Shown piece after piece: positions 15,499 to 25,208 of a stretch of 64,000 nucleotides of DNA (position 1 is its first letter; the number at the start of each line of letters is the position of its first letter). Below the pieces are notes generated by a model. The model ran no database searches and was not told the origin of the DNA. It saw only the letters and a list, made by a program, of their open reading frames with translations. Origin of the DNA: an uncultured Muribaculaceae bacterium (GTDB lineage Bacteria; Bacteroidota; Bacteroidia; Bacteroidales; Muribaculaceae). The position numbers and the translations under genes are program-made. The stretch is from NCBI GenBank assembly GCA_934636465.1, contig CAKUAR010000006.1:1-64000 (forward strand), read 5' to 3'.

Positions 15499-17307
15499 AT
15501 GATTGACGTCAACGAAATTGAAGTTGTAGTTTGTGGCGAAGAGCACGTCAAATATATCGACGAGATATTAAAGACGATGTCCGATGCCGCAAAAGTTCGT
15601 GGCACGGGAATCGCAAAACGCACTCACGAATATGTGGAGAAAGTGATGCGCGAGCACAAAGCTGTGTTGGCTCTTTATCACGGCCGTTTTGCCGGTTTCA
15701 GCTACATCGAGAGCTGGAGCCACCGTCTGTTTGTAACCAATTCCGGACTCATTGTCCACCCAGACTTCCGAGGCATTGGTTTAGCTTCACGAATCAAGCG
15801 ACGAGTTTTCGCTCTGGCACGTCAACGCTATCCATTGGCCAAAGTGTTCAGCCTCACCACCGGCGCTGCCGTGCTCAACATGAACACCAAGCTCGGCTTC
15901 AAGCCAGTCACATTCGAGGCTCTCACCAGCGATAAACAATTCTGGAAAGGCTGCGAGAGTTGTGTCAACTTCGACATTCTCCAGCGCAACGGTGGCCAGA
16001 AATGCCTCTGCACGGCACTTCTCTGGGACCCGGCCGAACATCTCGACGAACAACCTGTAATTGAAGAGAAAATGGATAATAAGAAAAAAGAAATCAAGCG
16101 CGAAAAGGTGGTGCTCGCCTATAGTGGCGGCCTCGACACCTCTTTCGCTGTCAAGTATCTCACCGAGTGCGGCTACGACGTCTATACTGCCACAGCCAAC
16201 ACCGGCGGCTTCAGTCCCGAAGAGTTGAAGCTCAACGAGAAGCACGCTCTTGAGCTTGGCGCCATCAGCCATGTCAACCTCGACATCACTCAAGAATATT
16301 ATGACAAGAGCATCAAATACATGATTATGGGCAATGTGCTGCGCAACGGCACCTACCCCATCTCGGTCAGCTCCGAGCGCATGTTCCAGGCAATAGCTAT
16401 CATCAACTATGCCAAGAAGATTGGAGCCGACTGCGTGGCTCACGGCAGCACCGGTGCCGGTAACGACCAAATCCGCTTCGACCTCACATTCCAGGTGCTC
16501 GCGCCCGAAATCAAGGTCATCACCCCCACCCGCGACCTCGCCCTCACTCGCGAGTATGAAATCAACTATCTCAAGGACCACGGCTTCGAGGGCGACTTCA
16601 AGAAACTTGAGTATAGCTACAACGAGGGCTTGTGGGGCACCAGCATCTGCGGCAAGGAAACACTGCACAGCGACGAGAACCTGCCAGAGAGCGCATATCT
16701 CGTGCAAATGACTGCAAAAGAGAACAAGCGCATCACGCTCAACTTTGAGCAAGGCGAGCTGTGCGCCATCAACGGCACTCGCTACACCGACCACGTTAAG
16801 CTCATTCAGGACCTCGAAAAGCTCGTTGCCCCCTACGGCATTGGCCGCGACATCAACCTGGGCGACACCATCATCGGCATCAAGGGCCGTGTGGGCTTTG
16901 AGGCCGCCGCTCCGCTACTCATCATCGCAGCCCACAAGCTGCTTGAGAAATACACGCTCACCAAGTGGCAGCAATACTGGAAAGAGCAGCTCGGCAACTG
17001 GTACGGCATGTTCTTCCACGAGAGCTATTATCTTGAGCCTGTGATGCGCGACATCGAGGCTTATCTACTCAAGTCGCAGCGCAACGTCACCGGCGAGGTG
17101 ATTATCGACCTCAAGCCCTACCGCTACGAGCTGGTGGGTGTCAACAGCGATTTCGACCTCAGCAAGACCAACTTCGGCGAATATGGCGAGATGAATAAGG
17201 CTTGGACTGCCGACGACGTGAAAGGCTTCACCAAGATTTACGCCAATCCGCTCAAAATCTATCAGTACAACCAGCTTAAAAACGGCAAAAACGACATCGA
17301 CTTATGA
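15499..17307 (+). CDS. argG: Fusion of GNAT acyltransferase and argininosuccinate synthase
   Basis: One uninterrupted 602-codon frame joins two arginine enzymes. Residues 1 to about 185 are a GNAT domain with the acetyl-CoA motif VHPDFRGIGLASRIKRR near residue 85 and an AVLNMNTKLGFKPV C-terminal part. In Bacteroidales a separate gene for this protein normally precedes argG and probably acylates glutamate in the first pathway step. Residues 192-602 are a full-length ArgG, which condenses citrulline and aspartate with ATP: KVVLAYSGGLDTSFAVKY (P-loop-like ATP site), AHGSTGAGNDQIRF, and YSYNEGLWGTSICG. An internal ATG at 16072 (residue 192), preceded by the purine-rich GAAGAGAAA, could give separate ArgG. 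argC overlaps the stop by four bases. The gene heads an argG-argC-argD operon. Confidence 0.93.
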   Translation: MIDVNEIEVVVCGEEHVKYIDEILKTMSDAAKVRGTGIAKRTHEYVEKVMREHKAVLALYHGRFAGFSYIESWSHRLFVTNSGLIVHPDFRGIGLASRIKRRVFALARQRYPLAKVFSLTTGAAVLNMNTKLGFKPVTFEALTSDKQFWKGCESCVNFDILQRNGGQKCLCTALLWDPAEHLDEQPVIEEKMDNKKKEIKREKVVLAYSGGLDTSFAVKYLTECGYDVYTATANTGGFSPEELKLNEKHALELGAISHVNLDITQEYYDKSIKYMIMGNVLRNGTYPISVSSERMFQAIAIINYAKKIGADCVAHGSTGAGNDQIRFDLTFQVLAPEIKVITPTRDLALTREYEINYLKDHGFEGDFKKLEYSYNEGLWGTSICGKETLHSDENLPESAYLVQMTAKENKRITLNFEQGELCAINGTRYTDHVKLIQDLEKLVAPYGIGRDINLGDTIIGIKGRVGFEAAAPLLIIAAHKLLEKYTLTKWQQYWKEQLGNWYGMFFHESYYLEPVMRDIEAYLLKSQRNVTGEVIIDLKPYRYELVGVNSDFDLSKTNFGEYGEMNKAWTADDVKGFTKIYANPLKIYQYNQLKNGKNDIDL

Positions 17308-18281
17308 TTAAGGCCGCTATCATAGGAGGCGCTGGCTACACCGCTGGCGAGCTAATCCGCGTTCTCATCAACCACCCCGACGTGCAGTTGCTGTGGGTCA
17401 ACAGTTCGAGCAACGCCGGCAACCGCATCGACTCTGTGCACCAGGGCTTAATCGGCGAGACCGACCTCAGCTTCACTGCTAACCTCGACTTCTCCGACGT
17501 AGATGTGCTGTTTCTGTGCACGCCTCACGGTTTCTCGAAACCGTTTTTGGCAGAGCACCGCGACGAGATTCCTGCCGAAATGCGCATAATTGACCTCTCG
17601 CAGGACTTCCGCATCGAAGACGGCACCCACGACTTCATCTATGGTCTGCCGGAGCTCAACCGCCGCCGTCTGGTGCATGGGTGCAAACATGTGGCCAACC
17701 CCGGATGTTTCGCCACCGCCATACAGCTTGCCTTGCTGCCTTTGGCTAAAAATTTGCTTCTCAACAGCGATGTGCACATCACTGCCGTCACCGGCAGCAC
17801 CGGAGCAGGCGTCAAGCCAGGCCCCACAAAGCACTACTCTTGGCGCAACGACAACATTTCCATTTACAAGCCGTTCCGCCACCAGCACCTTGCCGAGATT
17901 AAGCAGTCGCTCACGCAGCTCCAAATGAGCTTCAACCATCAGCTCGACTTCATTCCCATGCGCGGCCCGTTCTCGCGAGGCATTTTTGCCACGCTCTATC
18001 TTGACTGCCCTGTGGAGCTCGACGTGGTGCGCAAACTCTATGACGACTACTATAGCGACCACAACTTCACCTTTGTCACCGACAAGGAAGTTGACCTCAA
18101 AGATGTTGTCAACACCAATAAGTGCCTTATTCACCTCGATAAGGTTGACGACAAACTGCTCATCACGTCAGTTATCGACAATCTGCTCAAGGGCGCAAGT
18201 GGCACTGCCGTTCACAACATGAATTTGCTCTTCGGCTTGCACGAGCGTGCCGGCCTCATGCTCAAGCCCAGCGCATTCTGA
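17304..18281 (+). CDS. argC: N-acetyl(acyl)-gamma-glutamyl-phosphate reductase
   Basis: ArgC reduces the acyl-glutamyl phosphate to the semialdehyde with NADPH, the third step of ornithine synthesis. The 325-residue protein has the Rossmann start AAIIGGAGYTAGELIRVLIN, then LFLCTPHGFSK, the active-site Cys135 in ANPGCFATAIQLALLPL, and GSTGAGVKPGP. The histidine-containing FIPMRGPFSRGIFATLY follows. Its ATG overlaps the TGA of the fusion gene (ATGA), so translation is probably coupled. In Bacteroides the arginine pathway runs on N-succinyl rather than N-acetyl intermediates; which acyl group is used here cannot be told from this gene. Confidence 0.96.
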   Translation: MIKAAIIGGAGYTAGELIRVLINHPDVQLLWVNSSSNAGNRIDSVHQGLIGETDLSFTANLDFSDVDVLFLCTPHGFSKPFLAEHRDEIPAEMRIIDLSQDFRIEDGTHDFIYGLPELNRRRLVHGCKHVANPGCFATAIQLALLPLAKNLLLNSDVHITAVTGSTGAGVKPGPTKHYSWRNDNISIYKPFRHQHLAEIKQSLTQLQMSFNHQLDFIPMRGPFSRGIFATLYLDCPVELDVVRKLYDDYYSDHNFTFVTDKEVDLKDVVNTNKCLIHLDKVDDKLLITSVIDNLLKGASGTAVHNMNLLFGLHERAGLMLKPSAF

Positions 18282-18383
18282 GCCTAAGCGGCAAATCCGT
18301 AAGAAAAAGACAATTCTAACCACAACCATAGCGGCAGTAGCGGTCACCGCACACTGCCGCTTTCATTTCAAACAGAAACGATT

Positions 18384-19514
18384 ATGAAATTATTTGACGT
18401 ATATCCTCTCTTTGATGTCGAGATTGTGAAAGGCCGCGGTTGCCACGTTTACGACGCCAACGGCCAGGAATACCTCGACATGTATGGCGGCCACGCCGTG
18501 ATTTCAGTGGGTCACAGCCACCCACACTACATCGAGGCTTTGAAAAAACAGGCCGAGAACCTCGTGTTCTACTCAAATTCCGTCATCAACTCGCTGCAGC
18601 AGCGTCTGGCCGAGAAACTCGGCAAGGTGTCGGGCTACGACGACTATCAGCTGTTTCTCATCAACTCCGGCGCCGAAGCCAACGAAAACGCCCTTAAACT
18701 CGCCTCGTTCCACACAGGCAAGAAGCGTGTGATAGCTTTTGGCAAGGCTTTCCACGGCCGCACATCGCTCGCAGTCGAGGCCACCGACAATCCTCGCATT
18801 CAAGCCCCTGTCAACGTGCATGGCGAGGTTACATTTGTGCCGCTCAACGACATTGAGGCCGTTAAGGCCGAAATCGCCAAAGGCGACGTGGCAGCAGTCA
18901 TCATCGAGGGCTTGCAAGGCGTGGGCGGCATCAATATTCCCACCGACGACTTCATGCGCAGCCTCCGTCAAGTCACAGCCGACAATTCCGTCGTGCTTAT
19001 CCTCGACGAAATCCAGTCGGGCTACGGCCGCACAGGCAAATTCTTTGCACACCAGTGGTCAGGTATTCGCCCCGACATCATCACCGTGGCCAAAGGCATC
19101 TGCAACGGCTACCCCATGGCAGGTGTGCTCATCAGTCCTGAGTTCAAGCCGTCATACGGCCAGCTTGGTACCACTTTTGGCGGCAACCACCTCGGCTGCG
19201 CCGGAGCCATTGCCGTGCTCGACATCTTTGAGCAAGAGCACCTCGTTGAAAACGCTCACCGTGTGGGCGAACACCTGCTCCAAAGCCTCAAGGCTCTTGT
19301 GGGTAAAGGCGGCATAACCGAAGTTCGCGGCCGCGGACTCATGATAGGCATTGAGTTTGACCACCCGGTCAAGCAGCAGCGCATCGACCTCATTCACAAG
19401 CAGCATGTTTTCACCGGTGCAGCCGGCACCAACATGCTCCGTCTGCTTCCGCCATTGGTGCTCACCACTGAGCAAGCCGACGATTTCGTGTCTCGCCTCA
19501 AGGCCGTGCTCTGA
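18384..19514 (+). CDS. argD: Acetylornithine / succinylornithine aminotransferase
   Basis: PLP-dependent class III aminotransferase that forms N-acylornithine from the N-acyl-glutamate semialdehyde. The 376-residue product shows LDMYGGHAVISVGHSHPHY at the N-terminus, NSGAEANENALKLA (phosphate-binding and Glu switch), and FGKAFHGRTSLAVEATDN. ILDEIQSGYGRTGKFFAHQ carries the Asp that pairs with the pyridine nitrogen. The Schiff-base Lys is at about residue 237 in VAKGICNGYPMAG. It follows argC after about 100 bases and ends the operon before a strong terminator. argB, argF and argH are not in the window. The annotation as acetyl- versus succinyl-ornithine enzyme rests on the acyl group used by the pathway and is open. 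Confidence 0.94.
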   Translation: MKLFDVYPLFDVEIVKGRGCHVYDANGQEYLDMYGGHAVISVGHSHPHYIEALKKQAENLVFYSNSVINSLQQRLAEKLGKVSGYDDYQLFLINSGAEANENALKLASFHTGKKRVIAFGKAFHGRTSLAVEATDNPRIQAPVNVHGEVTFVPLNDIEAVKAEIAKGDVAAVIIEGLQGVGGINIPTDDFMRSLRQVTADNSVVLILDEIQSGYGRTGKFFAHQWSGIRPDIITVAKGICNGYPMAGVLISPEFKPSYGQLGTTFGGNHLGCAGAIAVLDIFEQEHLVENAHRVGEHLLQSLKALVGKGGITEVRGRGLMIGIEFDHPVKQQRIDLIHKQHVFTGAAGTNMLRLLPPLVLTTEQADDFVSRLKAVL

Positions 19515-19546
19515 CAAGCCGACAACCGCAACAAACCTCATAAAGC

Positions 19547-19590
19547 CGAGGCGCATCTTTCCAAATTGCGGAAGATGCGCCTCGCTTTTT
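19547..19590 (+). terminator. Intrinsic terminator of the arginine operon
   Basis: Perfect 13-bp stem CGAGGCGCATCTT / AAGATGCGCCTCG with a 12-base loop, then CTTTTT. Confidence 0.85.
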
Positions 19591-19627
19591 GTCTCATTTC
19601 CTTGCGCCACTTAGCGCAAATAATACA

Positions 19628-20374
19628 CTATTCAAACCCATACTTCTTCCGAGCAGCTGAAGCCACACTTCCATCATATTTCCAGTTCGTTTTGCCATAA
19701 CTTATACTACGGCATATCTCTGCCAAATAGGCTTGCTTTTTGGCCTCGTCCATATCCTTAAACACAACCGTCACCTCGAGCTTAGGCTTCCCTTGTTGTT
19801 TAATATAAATCTCCGTGCACGTTTTGTAGCCACTGCCAAGACCTGCCACATTTTTCATCGGCACATCTTTCAGTATCACTGCCTCGTCGGCATTAAACTG
19901 CTTGGCGTCAAGTGTGGTTATGTGTTTGGCAATCTCTGCCGTGTCAACGCTGGCTTTATCTCTTGCCGACTTCAGATTTGCGAGCAAATTATATGTATTA
20001 ATGGCTTGATTTCTTGGCTTAAGACCAGTTTTACCAGTACCCCAAAAGAGGTCATACGCCCACCACAAATCATTCAACATCACAAAGCAATCGCCGGCTT
20101 TCGAGGCAAAAATCACGTTATATTCCTGTATGTGCTTTATGCCAGGTTCATTAGGTTCCTGCGAAATAAATGCCACATATTGCCGCACGCCCTCAAAGTC
20201 CTTTGGTTTCACAATTTTCACGTTAAAAGATTCTTCGTAATACTTCACTAAATTGTCATACCTGCACTCCACCGGACTAAACGAATAGCTCAGTCGCAAT
20301 TTCTCCTGTTCTTGGGCTTTAGCCACAACAACAAGCGTCAGCAAAAGCACCGCTACGCAAACAATTCTCTTCAT
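19628..20374 (-). CDS. Hypothetical secreted protein
   Basis: Predicted 248-residue exported protein; signal peptide MKRIVCVAVLLLTLVVVAKA with cleavage before QEQEK. I do not recognise a family. Visible features are an aromatic, acidic mature N-terminus (LRLSYSFSPVECRYDNLVKY), a NDLWWAYDLFWGTGKTGLKP stretch near residue 105 that only superficially resembles a P-loop, and a C-terminal part alternating strands and helices (VEVTVVFKD-like, AEICRSISYGKTNWKYDG). The gene stands alone; its stop lies 40 bases from the arginine operon terminator on the other strand. A soluble periplasmic protein is the likeliest reading. Confidence 0.6.
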   Translation of the reverse strand: MKRIVCVAVLLLTLVVVAKAQEQEKLRLSYSFSPVECRYDNLVKYYEESFNVKIVKPKDFEGVRQYVAFISQEPNEPGIKHIQEYNVIFASKAGDCFVMLNDLWWAYDLFWGTGKTGLKPRNQAINTYNLLANLKSARDKASVDTAEIAKHITTLDAKQFNADEAVILKDVPMKNVAGLGSGYKTCTEIYIKQQGKPKLEVTVVFKDMDEAKKQAYLAEICRSISYGKTNWKYDGSVASAARKKYGFE

Positions 20375-20545
20375 AGCCTTGTCGTTTTTATTTTGTTACT
20401 ATTTCTTTTGAATGTCTTTTCTCGTTTTTGAGGTCAGTTCAAGCGTTCCTCATCTTCAGATGACTTGCCTCCAAATATACGCACAAAAAAAACAGATTTC
20501 AAAACGTTTACCCCACTTTTTTGACTTATTATTAAGAAAAACTTT

Positions 20546-20585
20546 CACAAAAAAGAAGCGGAATTGCCGCAAAAGACAATTCCGC
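20546..20585 (-). terminator. Intrinsic terminator of the giant surface protein gene
   Basis: On the minus strand GCGGAATTG / CAATTCCGC forms a 9-bp stem followed by CTTCTTTTTTG. A second hairpin, ATTGCGG/CCGCAAT, lies between it and the stop codon. Confidence 0.75.
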
Positions 20586-20632
20586 CCGATTATTGCTTCT
20601 AATTGCGGCATCAGCCGCAATCATGTGTCACA

Positions 20633-23600
20633 TCATTTCATAACTTTTTTGACTGTAGTGGTCGTGCCGTCGGTGTAGCGTGTAACCACAATGTTCACGC
20701 CCTCAAACGGCATCTTCGACTGCATACCCAGCGCGTTGACGTAAGTCACGCTGTCCACCGTCTTTCCTGCCACGTTTTCTTCCACGCCGCTCACTTTCAC
20801 CACAGCCTCGTTGCTGTAGCCACTGGTGGCCTTGTCAAACACGGCACGCACGGCATATTTCGCCTCGGTCAAATCGCCGAATGTGGTGTCGGTGTAACTG
20901 GCATCAGTAGTAGTGGCAAGCAACTTGCCGTCGCGATACACCTCATAGCCCTTAACCTTGAGCACAGGCACCGAGAGGTCGTTAAACGTCAAGTCGTCAA
21001 CAAACAGCGCGAACGACTGGCTGCCGCCAGGAGAAACGCAGTTGATTGCAAAATATTTTGCGCCCTCTGGCAAGCGGTAGCTATACTCCGTCCACGTTTC
21101 CGGCAACTCTATGTAGTCGCCACGGCTCACTTGCACAAAGTGCGATGGGTCGGTGTCGGTGGTTGAATAGAGTACGCGCATGCGCTCTATCGTGTTGTCT
21201 TGGTTTGTGAACGCCTTGGCATAGAACGAAATCACCTGCGATGCTCCGTTGAGTTGCGGCGACACAAGCCAGTCGTTGTTCACATAGTTGATGTCCGACA
21301 TTGCCATAAAGAACTTGTCGCCTGAGTGAGGTTTGCCCTCGCTCCAGATGTCAATTCCCAGGCGTTTGGCGTTACACACCTGGAATGCCTTGGGCGATGA
21401 CTCGTTGGGGTAGCTCTCCAAGTCTTTATGTATGCTGTAAGTCACATCGTGGTCACGGTCAACCATGGTCCACTCGCCTATGTGGTCTATCGCGAAGTCC
21501 TCATAGCTCTCCACGCTGTCAGTCACCGCTCCGCGCTCATCGGCAGGTTGCCAAGCCAGAGTCACAGCCTTGTCGGCAAGTGTGGCGGTGAGTTGCGTTG
21601 GCACCGGTATCACCGGTTCCACCACCTGCGTGGTTGCCGTAGCAGTGTTATTGCCAGTGTTCTCGTCGCCTGTGCAGCTCACGGTTGCGGTCAATTTCAC
21701 AGCCGAAATCTTGTCAAACTTCACAGCAAAGGTCACATTGTCCTCGCTTCCGCTGGCTATGCTGCCCTTGTTTGCTGTGGCAAGCTGGTTGCCGTCGCCG
21801 TCGGTCAGCGTCACCTTATAGTTGTCAACTGCCTTGCTGCCCACGTTTGTCACCTTCACGCCATAAGTTGCCGTCTCTCCGCGCGCTATGCGGCGAGGAG
21901 CCTCAAATGCGGTTGCTTCAAGGTCGGTAGTGGCTGCATTGCTTATCGACACATTGTCGATATACACATTCTGTCCGCCAGCCGTTGTGCCGAGGAATGC
22001 GATGCGCAGATTTTTAGCACCCTTCATGCTGGCGAGCGACACCGTATGGCGCTGCCAACCGGTAGTGCCGTTGTCGCGCAGCCACTTGGCGCCTTCTATC
22101 TTCTCAAACGCACCTGCGCCGTTCTTCACCTCTATCTCTATGCTCTCGGCAGTGTTGATGCTGTCGATGTGCGAATGATAAAGCCAGAAGCTCAACTCCG
22201 GATTTTCAAGGTCTGAAATGTCAATCTTAGGTGAGCTGAAACGGGCGTGTATGCCCACACCCTCGCCCACAGAGTGCAGTGTGGCAAATCCGTTGTCGCC
22301 ATTTTGGTCGCTGGCTGTGGGGTTGCTGCCGCTGGCGTCAAGCGTCCAGCTGCTGCTCATGAGCTTGTCGCTCTCGGTTACCCACGGATAATAGTTCATG
22401 TCGCTGTTGCGGAACGTCTCGGTCAACGGAGCCTTATATGCCTTGCCGAATATCACGGCCTCGCTCAAGGCGTAGTCGCCTCTCACGCCGTCTATGTAGG
22501 GGAACACCACATAGTCAATCAGCGTCTGTTTGGTCACGTTCACATTGTTGTCGGTGAAGTTTGTCACCACCACCGAGTCGGCAAGTTTTGTGTAGTTGTC
22601 ATATCGCCATATCTGGTAGTAGAGCTTTGAGGCGTCAATGTAGCCGCCATTGCTGCCCACCTCAGGAGCGTCCCAGGTGAGCACTGCGCTGCCGTCGGTT
22701 TCAACAAGTTTCAGATTGCGTGGTGCGCCTGGCTTATCCACGCCCACAAACACGGTTGCCGTGGCCTCAGCTCCATTGCCGGCACTGTTTGATGCCACAA
22801 CACGATAAGTGTAGTTACCGGCCTTGGTAAACGCGTTGTCGGTCCAGCTCAAGCTCTCGCCCGGTGCTGGTGCCAAGAAGCTGTGCACAGGTGTAGCCTC
22901 GCTGTCGCGATACACGTTCACAGTCTTTATTTCCGTGAGCTTTCCGCCCTTGGTGTCGAGTTCCGGAGCTGTCATTGTGAGAGTGGCATTGAGTGCGCCC
23001 TTGTCGCCAGCTTTCACGTTGAGATTGCCCACAGTGGCAGGAGCGTTGTTGTCAAGTATGTCAACAGCCACATCGTCTATGTCCAGACGATACATATATG
23101 GGTTGCTGAACTCATATATTCCCAGGTGATAATATCCGTCGGCAGGCACGGTGAATGTCACTTGATGCTTCTCGCCGTCGGTGTTCTTGTATTCCTCTCG
23201 CTTAATCAGCTCGGTGGTCATGCCCGCTGGCGTGGCGTCAGTTCCCAGAGCCACCTTAAAGCTTTCGGGATATGACTTTGAGTAAGTGCGCGCATACATG
23301 CTGAACCTATAAGTCACACCTGCTTTAAGCGCAATCTTCGGAGATATAAACCAGTCGTCGCCAGGTTTCTTTTCCGGAGTCTGGTCATATTTGTAATACA
23401 CGCGCTTGGTGGTGGCGTCATACTCCCATGTGCTGCCGCCATTGTTGTCAAACACGGTCCACAAGTCAAATGCGTCTTTGGTGTCGAACCCTTCCACAAA
23501 TGGCACTTCATAGCCGTCGCCAAACGTCACTTTGTTGCTTTGTGCCGGGTCACTGCTTCCCTTGGTTGTGAACGCCGTCACCTCGTAGTAGTAGGCATTT

Positions 23601-25084
23601 GTGCCAGATCCGAGCTTACTGTCGGTAAATGTGGTTTCTTTGCAGTTGTCGCTCACCACCACTATGTCGGGGTAGCGCACTATCTTATATGCCACAGTGC
23701 TCTTGTTATACTCGCCGCCGTTCATGCCAAGCTCGGCAGGAGTCCATTTCAGCACAGCCTTGCCGTCTTGCTCGCTGAGTGTCACGTTTTGCGGCACTCC
23801 CGGCACGTCTTCGCCCACATAGGTGGTGTACCAAGCTAATTCGCCCTGATATTCTTCGTTAGCTGGTGCGAAACTCAACGTCTGATAGCCTTGTTCAAAC
23901 TGCACGTTGGGCATGGTGTGCGTAGCACCTGGAGCTATACCAGCCACCACGGTGTCGGCGCCGGCTTTGTTCACAATCACACTCATGTTGCCGCTTATGG
24001 CGCTGCCATCTACGTTCTGCGTTGGGGCTGTGAATGTGATGTCGCCCGACGTGTCACCAAAGTTCTTGAAGTTAACAGCTATGTTGCTCACGGTGCGCGG
24101 CGCTGTGAGCGGTGTGGAGTAAGGCAGGGCAAACAGACCCGAAAAACTTGCGTTTCCAGGCAGGTCTTTAATCTTTGTCAGTTTGCCGGTGTGAGTGTTT
24201 ATCTCATAGAGAGCCGACACCCATTTGCGTTTGCCGCCCGAATACTCCTCATAGGTTGCGGCCCAGTAGAGGCGGCCGGTTGCGTCGTCAAACGTCATTG
24301 AGTTGCGGTCCACCGGATAAAGCCCCGTGTAGCCCACTGGCACTTGCGCACCGGTTTTCTTGTCTATCTTATAGAACCAGCCGGTGCTTCCCACGCCATA
24401 CAGCTCACCATTCTTGTTGCAGGCTATAGCATACACCGAGCGGTCGGCATCGGCAATCTTGGTTGCCTCGCCGAGCGACAGGCTGAACTCGCAAAAGCGG
24501 GTGTAGTCGCCGGTGCTCTCGTCATAGAAGTAGCCAAACACCTTTTGCGACACAGGGTCGTAGGTCAAGTCAGTGGCAACGTTCACAGCGTCGATTTCGC
24601 TGCTTGTGCCCTTATACCATGTTGAGGTGGAGTAGTTGCTGTAATAGCTCGTCTCACCGTCGAATGTTGACGACAGCACATAATAGGTGCTTCCCATTTT
24701 GAGAGCCGAGCGTGTGTACATCCACTGTTTGTCCTCTTTCACTTTCTTGATTGTGCCGTTGGCTTTAGCTTCCACGTTGTAGATACCGGCGTCGATGGTT
24801 GCACCGTCGGCAGCCCAAGCGTCGTCATACACCTTCACGCCACACAGCACGGTGTTGCTGCCAGGCACCTTTGCCACGGTTGTGGCAGCGTCTTCAACGT
24901 TTGCCATGCTCACGGCCTTGCGTGGCTTCGACTCCGGAACTGAAGTCGCCACCGGGCGGTTAAGCCGCAATTTCGACGCCGGGCCTTGCTTTGTGGCAAG
25001 CACTCCGGTATCGGCATGAGCCGGCAATGCGGTCAGGAGCAGCAGTGCTGCTGCGCTCGCCAACCAGTTACTAATCTTTCTCAT
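20633..25084 (-). CDS. Giant secreted surface protein: propeller-like, Fn3 and cleaved-adhesin domains, variant C-terminal signal
   Basis: Predicted 1,483-residue exported protein. The ATG at 25084 starts a proper signal peptide (MRKISNWLASAAALLLLTAL, ending PAHA); the longer frame from 25240 adds unrelated sequence. Mature order: a roughly 330-residue beta-propeller-like part (YDPVSQKVFGYFYDESTGDY, FDDATGRLYWAATYEEYSGG), then alternating Fn3-like units (VPQNVTLSEQDGKAVLKWTP; APRNLKLVETDGSAVLTWDA) and jelly-roll cleaved-adhesin / choice-of-anchor-J units (DDWFISPKIALKAGVTYRFS; NDWLVSPQLNGASQVISFYA). Between them is a CARDB-like segment (ARGETATYGVKVTNVGSKAV). The last 40 residues (SVTYVNALGMQSKMPFEGVN then IVVTRYTDGTTTTVKKVMK) lack the usual T9SS pattern but match the end of the protein at 37955-40753. 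Probably a cell-surface adhesin or binding protein. Ligand unknown. Confidence 0.85.
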   Translation of the reverse strand: MRKISNWLASAAALLLLTALPAHADTGVLATKQGPASKLRLNRPVATSVPESKPRKAVSMANVEDAATTVAKVPGSNTVLCGVKVYDDAWAADGATIDAGIYNVEAKANGTIKKVKEDKQWMYTRSALKMGSTYYVLSSTFDGETSYYSNYSTSTWYKGTSSEIDAVNVATDLTYDPVSQKVFGYFYDESTGDYTRFCEFSLSLGEATKIADADRSVYAIACNKNGELYGVGSTGWFYKIDKKTGAQVPVGYTGLYPVDRNSMTFDDATGRLYWAATYEEYSGGKRKWVSALYEINTHTGKLTKIKDLPGNASFSGLFALPYSTPLTAPRTVSNIAVNFKNFGDTSGDITFTAPTQNVDGSAISGNMSVIVNKAGADTVVAGIAPGATHTMPNVQFEQGYQTLSFAPANEEYQGELAWYTTYVGEDVPGVPQNVTLSEQDGKAVLKWTPAELGMNGGEYNKSTVAYKIVRYPDIVVVSDNCKETTFTDSKLGSGTNAYYYEVTAFTTKGSSDPAQSNKVTFGDGYEVPFVEGFDTKDAFDLWTVFDNNGGSTWEYDATTKRVYYKYDQTPEKKPGDDWFISPKIALKAGVTYRFSMYARTYSKSYPESFKVALGTDATPAGMTTELIKREEYKNTDGEKHQVTFTVPADGYYHLGIYEFSNPYMYRLDIDDVAVDILDNNAPATVGNLNVKAGDKGALNATLTMTAPELDTKGGKLTEIKTVNVYRDSEATPVHSFLAPAPGESLSWTDNAFTKAGNYTYRVVASNSAGNGAEATATVFVGVDKPGAPRNLKLVETDGSAVLTWDAPEVGSNGGYIDASKLYYQIWRYDNYTKLADSVVVTNFTDNNVNVTKQTLIDYVVFPYIDGVRGDYALSEAVIFGKAYKAPLTETFRNSDMNYYPWVTESDKLMSSSWTLDASGSNPTASDQNGDNGFATLHSVGEGVGIHARFSSPKIDISDLENPELSFWLYHSHIDSINTAESIEIEVKNGAGAFEKIEGAKWLRDNGTTGWQRHTVSLASMKGAKNLRIAFLGTTAGGQNVYIDNVSISNAATTDLEATAFEAPRRIARGETATYGVKVTNVGSKAVDNYKVTLTDGDGNQLATANKGSIASGSEDNVTFAVKFDKISAVKLTATVSCTGDENTGNNTATATTQVVEPVIPVPTQLTATLADKAVTLAWQPADERGAVTDSVESYEDFAIDHIGEWTMVDRDHDVTYSIHKDLESYPNESSPKAFQVCNAKRLGIDIWSEGKPHSGDKFFMAMSDINYVNNDWLVSPQLNGASQVISFYAKAFTNQDNTIERMRVLYSTTDTDPSHFVQVSRGDYIELPETWTEYSYRLPEGAKYFAINCVSPGGSQSFALFVDDLTFNDLSVPVLKVKGYEVYRDGKLLATTTDASYTDTTFGDLTEAKYAVRAVFDKATSGYSNEAVVKVSGVEENVAGKTVDSVTYVNALGMQSKMPFEGVNIVVTRYTDGTTTTVKKVMK

Positions 25085-25143
25085 TCGATAAATTTTGATA
25101 TAAAAAACATAAAATAAAATCTTTAGCGTAAAAAAACCGAAAT

Positions 25144-25175
25144 TGCGCCCCCTCCTTTTCACAGGAAGGGACGCA
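25144..25175 (-). terminator. Terminator between the two large surface protein genes
   Basis: Inverted repeat TGCGCCCCCTCCTT / AGGAAGGGACGCA (one mismatch); on the minus strand it is followed by a run of seven T after a short gap. It separates the 1,074-residue gene from the gene downstream and may limit read-through. Confidence 0.6.
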
Positions 25176-25208
25176 GTTTTTTCGGAACAGATGTTTAGTT
25201 TCTGTCTA

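Noticed and set aside
15787..16794. Minus-strand open frame of 335 codons inside the fusion gene
   Set aside because: It is antisense to a conserved, clearly coding enzyme and is caused by codon bias; its translation is Val/Ala/Glu/His-rich with no family features.
20087..20140. P-loop-like GTGKTGLKP stretch in the small secreted protein
   Set aside because: It is in an exported protein, lacks the following Ser/Thr and hydrophobic strand context, and has no Walker B partner.
20412..20678. Plus-strand frame in the spacer before the giant surface protein
   Set aside because: It is mostly poly-A/T leader and terminator DNA and has no coding character.
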